Positions 1-6,100 of a stretch of 16,986 nt of DNA are shown here, piece after piece; position 1 is the first letter of the stretch; every line of letters starts with the position of its first letter. Source of the stretch: Cyanobacteria bacterium RUI128 (GTDB taxonomy: Bacteria; Cyanobacteriota; Vampirovibrionia; Gastranaerophilales; Gastranaerophilaceae); NCBI GenBank assembly GCA_024695725.1, contig JAILHQ010000058.1:1-16986 (forward strand), given 5' to 3'. The position numbers were made by a program, and so were the translations under genes. The notes beneath the pieces were generated by a model. The model saw only the letters and a list, made by a program, of their open reading frames with translations, made no database searches and was not told the DNA's origin.

Positions 1-971
1 ACGCTTTCTTCTATAGAGTACAAGCCCTGATGTGTCGGAGGGCTGAGCAAATCTGCTTTCGGAACCCCTCTGATTTCCTGAACGTATTTTGCAACCTTAT
101 TTGCCATAAGCATACCGCCGTCACCCGGTTTTGCACCTTGACCTATCTTAATCAGAATCCCCGCAGGATCTTCTGTCATGCCAGGCATAGCATCTACTAT
201 TCTGTTCCAGCCAAAATGTCCTGATGCGATTTGTAAAATCATATATTTTACATATTTAGATTTTAATAATCTCACAGGGATACCGCCTTCACCTGTACAC
301 ATTCTTATCGGAATACCGTAAACTTCGTTCAGATAAGCAGTCGCAATAGCCATTGCCTCCCACATTCTCCATGAAACAGCACCGATAGACATATCGCCCA
401 TTATGATAGGGTATATAAATCTGTTTGGAGGAAGCGGAGTTTTACATTCTAATTTATCTCCGTTTACTCCGAAATTGAATTTGTCGGCAGAAAGTACACG
501 ACCAAAAGGTGTCTTTATCTCAAATGTATGACGCACCGCATCAAGTGACGGGTCTGTCATCTGAGAGATACGCCCGATTTTGATTTTGTCTAATGTTCTG
601 CCTTCGGTATTGAGGTTTGAACGTCCGCCTTTTTTGACAGATTCACCGGTTTCTGCTCGGTATCTTATAGAGTATCTGTCGTCAGTGTTTCTGACAGCTC
701 TGATTGCACCGTTAGGGCATACTCTTTCACACATTCCGCAGCCGCGGCAATGATTTGCAAAATCTATATCCTGTTTTATAACGATAACTTTTTCTAACTT
801 ATTCTTTTCGGTGATAGAACCTGACACTTTGCGCTGTTCAATAGCAGGTTTTATTGCGCTGAATGAGCAGGCTGCAGTACATTTGCCGCATCGGATACAT
901 TTTGACTCATCGTATTCGATAATCCAAGGCAAATCGTCTTTATGTAATTGATTTATCTTTACCTCGCTCAT
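1..971 (-). CDS. gltB: Glutamate synthase, FMN-binding synthase subunit with ferredoxin domain (archaeal type), 3' end beyond window
   Basis: This subunit makes glutamate from 2-oxoglutarate and ammonia using reducing power passed through iron-sulfur clusters and FMN. Translating the minus strand from ATG at 971 gives 323 codons in the window with no stop. Residues 25-35 (CIRCGKCTAAC) and 75-85 (CRGCGMCERVC) are two [4Fe-4S] ferredoxin motifs. After residue about 125 comes the glutamate-synthase central domain, including the signature KIGQGAKPGDGG, encoded near 130-165. An N-terminal double ferredoxin fused to the FMN barrel is typical of the stand-alone archaeal-type enzyme, not of the large bacterial GltB. 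The ATG overlaps the stop of the upstream glutaminase gene by one base (TAATG), so the two are translationally coupled. The C-terminus and any following gltB3-like gene lie outside the window. The family call is firm; the electron donor (ferredoxin or NADPH) cannot be read from the sequence. Confidence 0.93.
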   Translation of the reverse strand, partial: MSEVKINQLHKDDLPWIIEYDESKCIRCGKCTAACSFSAIKPAIEQRKVSGSITEKNKLEKVIVIKQDIDFANHCRGCGMCERVCPNGAIRAVRNTDDRYSIRYRAETGESVKKGGRSNLNTEGRTLDKIKIGRISQMTDPSLDAVRHTFEIKTPFGRVLSADKFNFGVNGDKLECKTPLPPNRFIYPIIMGDMSIGAVSWRMWEAMAIATAYLNEVYGIPIRMCTGEGGIPVRLLKSKYVKYMILQIASGHFGWNRIVDAMPGMTEDPAGILIKIGQGAKPGDGGMLMANKVAKYVQEIRGVPKADLLSPPTHQGLYSIEES

Positions 972-2083
972 TACTGTCCTATTCTTTCTATATTAAGATT
1001 TTCATTTACAACTATCATTTCACGTTCTTTCGGATAGATGTCTTTACTGATGTCGCGATTTGGCATCAAATCATTTATACCTGCAACTTCCGATGTCATA
1101 ATAATTGTATCTTTGTCTTGTCCTATAACAACCGGTCTGAGTTTTTTAGGGTCACAGACACAGATTAAGTTCCCGTTTGGTAATACCCCGAGAACGGTAT
1201 TTGGCCCGTTTGAAGCTAGATGTTCTAATGATGCTTTTATTCTGAGCAGAACTTCTTTCTGTGAATCTTCTCTCTTGTTTATATCGTTGTAAGAAAGCGG
1301 AAACACAGTGTGCATAAAGTATTCAAGCGGCCATTTGAGAATTTTGTTTACATAATGAAGTGAATACAGGAAACATTGTGAATCTGATTCAAATCCGATG
1401 TAGCCTTTGTATAAACCCTGTTGATAGAGTCTGTTCTTTTCATAGAAGGTATTTTCACCGTTTACAAGAACGGTGTAACCCTCTAAAAAGAACGGGTGTG
1501 CGGCATATCTGACGATACCGTAGTTAGTGTTTTGACGGCATTGTGCGGTTATGATTTTTGCTGACAAATCACTGTCATCCTTCCACAGGTTAAAATATGT
1601 TCCGATATCCTTCGGACTTCCGATTTCTTTTAAGGTCAGAACGTCGTTCCAGAAAGAATATATAAAGCCTGAGTTGTTCTCTTCAAGTGCTTTTCGGAGT
1701 TTGATACTTGTATCAACAAGAAGTTGTTCTTTTTCTTCTTGTGTAGCGTATTTGTGGCTTTTTGGATAGTCCAGAACCTCAAAAATATAGTTAGGCATCG
1801 GGCTGATTTTAAGTCTCGGTTTGTTGTTGATATCAGGTGTCCATTGGAAAACACGGGTAAAACCTATATCGTGCAAAATATCTTCCGCAAGACGTGTCCC
1901 TTCAATAGTCGCCGCCATAGACAGAATAGGCAGTTTTTTATAGGTTTCAAAAATGCCGCCCAAATCCTGCATAACAAAAGCAAAACCTGAGTCGTCGTGC
2001 CCTTCCTGTTGTGAACGCATAAGTTTAAGCGCCGTTGACGGATGAATATAGTTTTTTGATTTTATCGCCCCAATCCTACACAT
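971..2083 (-). CDS. Glutamate synthase glutaminase subunit (class II glutamine amidotransferase)
   Basis: 370 aa. This subunit hydrolyses glutamine and supplies ammonia to the synthase subunit encoded next to it. The protein starts Met-Cys-Arg-Ile-Gly; Cys2 becomes the N-terminal nucleophile of class II (Ntn) amidotransferases after Met removal, which fixes the start at 2083. Other family marks are QEGHDDSG (26-33), HPF (196-198), NGEN (208-211, the oxyanion-hole Asn-Gly), SDSQCFLYSL (233-242) and DPKKLRPVVIGQ (311-322). It matches the separate GATase domain protein (COG0067 type) of split glutamate synthases. It is the first gene of the operon, and its stop overlaps the ATG of the synthase subunit. 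No Shine-Dalgarno is visible, and the predicted transcription start falls at the start codon, suggesting a leaderless message. Confidence in the domain is high; specificity for glutamate synthase is supported by the neighbour. Confidence 0.92.
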   Translation of the reverse strand: MCRIGAIKSKNYIHPSTALKLMRSQQEGHDDSGFAFVMQDLGGIFETYKKLPILSMAATIEGTRLAEDILHDIGFTRVFQWTPDINNKPRLKISPMPNYIFEVLDYPKSHKYATQEEKEQLLVDTSIKLRKALEENNSGFIYSFWNDVLTLKEIGSPKDIGTYFNLWKDDSDLSAKIITAQCRQNTNYGIVRYAAHPFFLEGYTVLVNGENTFYEKNRLYQQGLYKGYIGFESDSQCFLYSLHYVNKILKWPLEYFMHTVFPLSYNDINKREDSQKEVLLRIKASLEHLASNGPNTVLGVLPNGNLICVCDPKKLRPVVIGQDKDTIIMTSEVAGINDLMPNRDISKDIYPKEREMIVVNENLNIERIGQ

Positions 2084-2090
2084 GGTTTTT

Positions 2091-2120
2091 ATTGTACTTT
2101 TTTACATACATTGGTGTCAA
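2091..2120 (-). promoter_or_regulatory. Sigma-70-like promoter of the glutamate synthase operon, apparently leaderless
   Basis: On the minus strand a perfect -35 box TTGACA (2120-2115) is followed by 18 bases and a -10 box TACAAT (2096-2091). Transcription would start six or seven bases further on, at about 2085-2083. That coincides with the ATG at 2083-2081, and no Shine-Dalgarno lies between. The promoter itself is well supported by sequence; leaderless initiation is inferred. Confidence 0.7.
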
Positions 2121-2121
2121 G

Positions 2122-2141
2122 TTTACACTAAAAAATGTAAA
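2122..2141. promoter_or_regulatory. Inverted repeat TTTACA-N8-TGTAAA abutting the glutamate synthase -35 box
   Basis: Six-base arms TTTACA (2122-2127) and TGTAAA (2136-2141) flank an 8-base A-rich centre, one base upstream of the -35 box of the minus-strand promoter. That would be about -38 to -57, a usual place for an activator that touches RNA polymerase. Nitrogen control of this operon would be sensible, but the site is not the GTA-N8-TAC site of cyanobacterial NtcA (the arms are oriented the other way), so I name no regulator. It could be chance in AT-rich DNA. Confidence 0.35.
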
Positions 2142-2154
2142 TTAAGAAATTATA

Positions 2155-2316
2155 AAATTATTGTTTAGGGGTAAATAAAAATATTGCTCCCCACCCTAAC
2201 CCTCCCAAAGTTGGGGAGGGAACAGTTGTACAATTTTGAACAAAATTGCTACAAATGCGGGAGGGGAGTAATTAGATATATTTACCCCTATATTTACCCC
2301 CGCTAAACAATAATTT
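2155..2316. repeat. MITE-like palindromic element with 13-bp terminal inverted repeats
   Basis: A 162-bp non-coding block has perfect 13-bp terminal inverted repeats (AAATTATTGTTTA at 2155-2167, its complement at 2304-2316). The arms extend inward through GGGGTAAAT (2168-2176) and ATTTACCCC (2292-2300), offset by three bases. At the centre is another palindrome, CAATTTTG-aa-CAAAATTG (2231-2248). A local GC-rich hairpin (CCCTCCCAA / TTGGGGAGGG, about 2201-2220) sits in the left half. The trinucleotide ATA flanks both ends (2152-2154 and 2317-2319), a possible target duplication. There is no ORF inside. It lies between the divergent promoters of the flanking genes without touching either. This fits a miniature transposable element or REP-type repeat; no second copy is present in this window. 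Confidence 0.55.
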
Positions 2317-2411
2317 ATAGAAATCTCAAAAAAAATCATTATGTATAAAGCAGAGAATAATTATTCGGATAAAATTTATACACTAAAAAGATGATATAGC
2401 AGTGTTTCTGC

Positions 2412-2440
2412 TAAAGCGGGTACAATTTTTGGCCGAATAA
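2412..2440 (+). promoter_or_regulatory. Sigma-28 (FliA)-like flagellar promoter
   Basis: TAAA (2412-2415) is followed after 16 bases by GCCGAATAA (2432-2440). The known sigma-28 consensus is TAAA-N15-GCCGATAA, so the -10 element matches apart from one inserted A. Starts would fall near 2447, leaving a leader of about 20 bases that carries AGGAG at 2453-2457. The site lies directly upstream of a flagellar gene pair, which supports the reading. A weak hairpin (AGCAG/CTGCT, 2398-2412) overlaps the -35 part. Confidence 0.55.
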
Positions 2441-2465
2441 CAAACTAAAATCAGGAGATTACCCC

Positions 2466-3632
2466 TTGTACACTAACGGTATAAACACATACAACAAGCT
2501 TAGTGATGAGAAGCCAAAGTTGTCAAGCCAGAGTTTTGACGCTGATGGTGAATCTTTCTCTGATTTAATGGAAAAGGAAGAACCTGCAGGCAAAGGCTTA
2601 AGAGAAACAGCGCAGGAGCTTGCGGAAGATGAATCTATTCTTTCGACTGATGAAGAAAACCTTGCAATGGCAAGACGCGGGAAAGAACGACAGGAACAGG
2701 CGCCTAAACCCGAAATTCAGCAGGATATAGATAAAGCAAGATTACTCCGGCTTATGGATATGTCAAACAAGATTAATCTGACAAATATCAACATAACCAA
2801 GAGTAAAAAAGAACTTGAAAATACGGTCGGCCCGGCAGTAGAAGATAATGACGAACCGGAAGATATTACTTCAATTGTTGCAAAGATGGCAGCATTAAAG
2901 GAAGAAACGGAAGGTGTCGAAAGCGATAATGTCGAAACTGAAATCAGTTCCGGCAAACATGCCGAAGACTTTGAAGAAGAAAGAAGAGATAATTCCCAAA
3001 TTCTTTATGAAACGGAAGAAGAACTTCAGGAAGATTTATCAATACTTTCAACTGATGAAGAAAACCTTGAGATGGCACGCAGAAATTCCGCAATGAACAG
3101 GTTAAGCGACGATAATTACAAGACAACTGAAGATGATATGATGTTTCTTAATGATATCGTTGCCCTGAATAACCAGATGCACGTTGAAAAATCAGATTTG
3201 ATATCGAACACCCAAAATGTATTGAGTGCGCTTATGAGTAAAACTAATGAAAACTCAAACAGGCTGAGTGTTGCAGAGTTGAGTGAAAGAGACGTAGATT
3301 GCCTTATCGGACTTTTGAGCAAAGGTTTATCCGATTCCTCACATTTTACCGATGAAAACAATGATGAATTGCATATTCTTTCTCAAAAATTCCTGGCAAT
3401 GCTTCAGGATTCAATAAAGAACAGAAAAGTTTTCAGAATAGATTTTGACAATAACATTTCTGTCATTATAAAAATAAGTACGGACGGGAAGTTGAAAACG
3501 GAGTTTTTAACAAATGACGATGCCGTAGAAACATACCTCAAAAATAATCTTCATATTTTGAAGGAAAAGTTTGAAGAGATAAAAGTAGAACATGAAGAGA
3601 TAACATGCAGAAATACTAACAAAGAGAGTTAA
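2466..3632 (+). CDS. Divergent FliK-like flagellar hook-length control protein (candidate)
   Basis: 388 aa, acidic and mostly low-complexity, with a compact C-terminal domain. The start is TTG at 2466, chosen because AGGAG (2453-2457) lies 8 bases upstream; the first internal ATG in this frame would cut off 34 residues. Residues about 320-382 alternate beta-like and helical segments (FRIDFDNNISVIIKISTDGKL, then a two-part helix ending KEKFEEIKVEHEEI). This follows the layout of the FliK C-terminal core: two strands around a D/NGKL turn, then a helix that folds back as L..LKE.. and a last strand. A 20-residue motif occurs twice (52-71 and 187-206, 17 of 20 identical, core SILSTDEENL) in the unfolded-looking region, where FliK-type proteins carry their ruler. 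It is the first gene of a unit with a rod/hook protein 22 bases downstream, behind a sigma-28-like promoter. FliK assignment is inference from layout and context; it could be another flagellar accessory protein. Confidence 0.5.
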   Translation: MYTNGINTYNKLSDEKPKLSSQSFDADGESFSDLMEKEEPAGKGLRETAQELAEDESILSTDEENLAMARRGKERQEQAPKPEIQQDIDKARLLRLMDMSNKINLTNINITKSKKELENTVGPAVEDNDEPEDITSIVAKMAALKEETEGVESDNVETEISSGKHAEDFEEERRDNSQILYETEEELQEDLSILSTDEENLEMARRNSAMNRLSDDNYKTTEDDMMFLNDIVALNNQMHVEKSDLISNTQNVLSALMSKTNENSNRLSVAELSERDVDCLIGLLSKGLSDSSHFTDENNDELHILSQKFLAMLQDSIKNRKVFRIDFDNNISVIIKISTDGKLKTEFLTNDDAVETYLKNNLHILKEKFEEIKVEHEEITCRNTNKES

Positions 3633-3654
3633 CTAAAATAAAGGAGAGAATCAG

Positions 3655-4491
3655 ATGTATGATTCGTATACAACGGCGATAAATGCCCGAGTGGCAACAA
3701 CACACTGGATGGGCGTATTGACCGAAAACATGACAAACTTATATACCCCGGGTTACCGTGAAAACAAGGTTACCTTCGATACCTTTTTAGGTGGTGCGGT
3801 TGTTGATAACCCGCTTAAAAATCAGGGTCAGGGTAAATCAACTCCGGGTACTTCAAATGAAAACGTCTTCTTTGAAGGAAACGGATATTTCATTACAAGA
3901 AACGACCAGGGTAAAATTATCTACACAAGGTTAGGTGAATTTACATTTGATTCGGAAGGCGTATACCGTGCAAAGAACGGTGACGCAGTTCAAGGCTATA
4001 TATTAAACGATAATGGCGAAATTATGGCAGGGACAAAACGTATAAGTCAGGATTTATACGAAGAAACTGCTATGAAAGGTGGCGCCCTAAGTATTCCAAC
4101 TACCAACATCAAACTCTGGATAGACCCTAATAACGGTAAGTTTATGGGTAAATACGATGAGTATGAAATTAAGGACGACGGTACTATTTATGGTAAAGCG
4201 GACGGCGGAAAACGTATGGTCCCTTTGTACAAAATAGCTACCGCTAACTTCCACAATAACAACGGGTTGTATGAAATCAGTGACGGCAAGTTTGTTGAAA
4301 CCGAAGAATCAGGAAAACCTGTAATCGGTAAAGGACAAATCAGAGCAGGGCTCTTAGAACAGTCTAACACAGATTTCAAATCTAATATGAGCCATTACCA
4401 GCAGGCTAAAATGCAGATGGAACTTGTTAATGCCCTGATTAAATCAAACAAAGAATTGCTTGAAGAAGCAATGAGACTTGTTTCATCATAA
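3655..4491 (+). CDS. Flagellar rod/hook family protein (FlgF/FlgG/FlgE family)
   Basis: 278 aa. These proteins are exported by the flagellar type III system and stack into the rod or hook. The N-terminal rod-type motif is NMTNLYTPGYRENKVTF (25-41), comparable to the N-terminal ANxxTxGYK region of the family. Residues 74-115 carry the FlgE/F/G signature, with GNGYFIT and then YTRLGEFTFDSEGVYRAKNGD and VQGY. The C-terminus from about 230 (AGLLEQSNTDFKSNMSHYQQAK, ending LLEEAMRLV) is the conserved bbr-C helix. Its length fits FlgF or FlgG (about 250-265 aa) better than a large hook protein, but a small hook protein remains possible. AAGGAG at 3641-3646 sets the start. It probably shares a transcript with the FliK-like gene. 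No other flagellar genes are in the window. Confidence 0.87.
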   Translation: MYDSYTTAINARVATTHWMGVLTENMTNLYTPGYRENKVTFDTFLGGAVVDNPLKNQGQGKSTPGTSNENVFFEGNGYFITRNDQGKIIYTRLGEFTFDSEGVYRAKNGDAVQGYILNDNGEIMAGTKRISQDLYEETAMKGGALSIPTTNIKLWIDPNNGKFMGKYDEYEIKDDGTIYGKADGGKRMVPLYKIATANFHNNNGLYEISDGKFVETEESGKPVIGKGQIRAGLLEQSNTDFKSNMSHYQQAKMQMELVNALIKSNKELLEEAMRLVSS

Positions 4492-4500
4492 GGGGTGAAG

Positions 4501-4553
4501 GGATAAATATAAGTTTATCCTGATATACTCTGAGCAAAATGTGATAATTCACA
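4501..4553. promoter_or_regulatory. Two small inverted repeats between flagellar and ctpA genes
   Basis: GGATAAA (4501-4507) pairs with TTTATCC (4514-4520) right after the flagellar stop codon. Twenty bases on, TGTGATAATTCACA (4540-4553) has TGTGA/TCACA arms, the CRP half-site sequences, but with a 4-base centre instead of CRP's six. The first may be a weak 3' hairpin of the flagellar transcript; the second could be a CRP/FNR-family operator. Both lie before the terminator, which argues against a role in ctpA expression. Confidence 0.25.
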
Positions 4554-4590
4554 TAAAGAAAATTGTTAGTGTTAGTTAAACTCCATTTTG

Positions 4591-4618
4591 GGGAAGCGTA
4601 ATGCTTCCCTTTTATTTT
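4591..4618 (+). terminator. Rho-independent terminator after the flagellar pair
   Basis: GGGAAGC (4591-4597), loop GTAAT, GCTTCCC (4603-4609), then TTTTATTTT (4610-4618). A perfect 7-bp GC-rich stem with a T tail closes the flagellar transcript and separates it from ctpA. Confidence 0.88.
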
Positions 4619-4637
4619 GACAAAAAACTTTATATTG

Positions 4638-4667
4638 TTGGAAATTAAATTTTACTTATTGTATAAT
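4638..4667 (+). promoter_or_regulatory. Sigma-70-like promoter for ctpA-recJ
   Basis: A perfect -10 box TATAAT (4662-4667) lies 18 bases after a partial -35 box TTGGAA (4638-4643). Transcription would start near 4674 and give a leader of about 54 bases ending in AGGAGGA (4714-4720). It sits between the flagellar terminator and the ctpA start, as expected for an independent unit. Confidence 0.6.
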
Positions 4668-4727
4668 GTCATTATAAAAAAATGGGGGATAAATATTATA
4701 TTTCCGTTAAATCAGGAGGAATTTACT

Positions 4728-6098
4728 TTGAAGTTTATAAATAAAAAATCATTGGTTGTATTTAGTACCGTGATAATGATGATATTAAGCGGTGTTCAGG
4801 CATGTTTTGCCGTAACACCTGCTCAGTTATATGATGAAGTCTGGAGACTGATTAATCTCAAATATGTTGATCAGACCGATAACTCTCAGGACTGGAATAT
4901 ATGGCGTCACAGATATGACAAGCAGATGAAAACAAAAGAAGATGCATACGTTGCTATCGACACGATGCTTGCCAGCCTCAATGACCCGTATACAAGATTT
5001 TTAGATCCGAAAGAATTTGCTGAAGAAACATCTTCTATCAAGGGTTCTCTTCAGGGTATCGGTATTCAGATAGGTATGAAAGACGGCCAGCTGGTTGTCA
5101 TTGCGCCGATTGAAGGTTCCCCTGCGGACAAAGCAGGTATTAAAACAGATGACCTTATTCTTGAAATTGACGGGGTCAGCACAAAAGGTATAACTATAGA
5201 TAAGGCTGCCGATAAAATTCGCGGTAATTCGGGTACTCAGGTTACCATTTTGGTAAAGAGAAAAGACGAGCCGCCAAAGGCATATACAATTACGCGTGCC
5301 GAAATTGAAATAAAATCGGTTTCGGTAAAAACGCCTATCGAAACAAAAATTCCTGACTGTGTTCAGTATATCAGACTGAGTTCATTTATCAGCAAAAACG
5401 CATCACAGGAAGTTTTGAATATTTTGAAATCTACCCAAAACACCAAGAAGGGTTATATATTAGACCTTCGTTCAAATCCGGGCGGTCTTTTGAGTAACGC
5501 AATTTTGATGTCAGATATGTTTCTGCAGGGCGGCGGAATTGTAAGCACTGTTGACAGATATGGCTATAAAGATACTACAAGAGCAGCAAAAATAAGAATT
5601 ACAAACAAACCATTAGTTGTTTTGGTAAACAAAGGTTCCGCATCTGCAAGTGAGATTTTCTCAGGTGCAATGAAGGATAACTGCAGAGCAATTCTTGTAG
5701 GTGAAACAACCTTCGGTAAAGGCTTGGTACAGGAAATCAATAAATTATCTGATGATGCAGGGGTAAATATCACTATTCAGAGATATTTAACACCAAGCGG
5801 AACAGATATCCATAAAAAAGGTATTTCGCCTGATTATGAGGTTAAGCTGACAGCAGAAAATGTTAAAAATAAAGATGATGTTCAGCTCAAAGAGGGTTTA
5901 AAAATATTGCTCAAAGAATGTGGTGAGCCTATTCCTGACTATCTGAATACGGTTGCTAAGAAGGACGATACAACCAAAGCAGAAAAAACAGATACCGTAA
6001 AGGATGAAAAAGCTGAACAGCAGGAAAAAAGACAATTAGAAGATAACACAATTCATCTTGAAAGATCTCTTCCTGTTCAGGATAATATGAAAAAATAA
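4728..6098 (+). CDS. ctpA: Carboxyl-terminal processing protease (S41 family), exported
   Basis: 456 aa from TTG at 4728, chosen because AGGAGGA lies 7 bases upstream and a signal peptide follows at once (MKFINKKSLV, hydrophobic core, likely cut after ACFA at 28). A longer frame starting at 4617 would begin inside the terminator. Order: helical N-terminal part, PDZ domain (about 105-180, with GIGIQIG and GSPADKAGIKTDD), then the protease core. GSASASEIF (303-311) gives the catalytic Ser306 with Glu309, and Lys331 in TFGKG is the paired lysine, at the spacing known from D1-processing proteases. The C-terminal 45 residues are a charged low-complexity tail. These proteases trim C-termini of exported proteins in the periplasm. 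Cys26 does not sit in a good lipobox. The stop is two bases before recJ. Confidence 0.94.
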   Translation: MKFINKKSLVVFSTVIMMILSGVQACFAVTPAQLYDEVWRLINLKYVDQTDNSQDWNIWRHRYDKQMKTKEDAYVAIDTMLASLNDPYTRFLDPKEFAEETSSIKGSLQGIGIQIGMKDGQLVVIAPIEGSPADKAGIKTDDLILEIDGVSTKGITIDKAADKIRGNSGTQVTILVKRKDEPPKAYTITRAEIEIKSVSVKTPIETKIPDCVQYIRLSSFISKNASQEVLNILKSTQNTKKGYILDLRSNPGGLLSNAILMSDMFLQGGGIVSTVDRYGYKDTTRAAKIRITNKPLVVLVNKGSASASEIFSGAMKDNCRAILVGETTFGKGLVQEINKLSDDAGVNITIQRYLTPSGTDIHKKGISPDYEVKLTAENVKNKDDVQLKEGLKILLKECGEPIPDYLNTVAKKDDTTKAEKTDTVKDEKAEQQEKRQLEDNTIHLERSLPVQDNMKK

Positions 6099-6100
6099 TT

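Noticed and set aside
4617..4727. Longer N-terminus for the CtpA protease from TTG at 4617
   Set aside because: It would start inside the terminator tail and before the promoter, and would bury the signal peptide. TTG at 4728 has AGGAGGA seven bases upstream.
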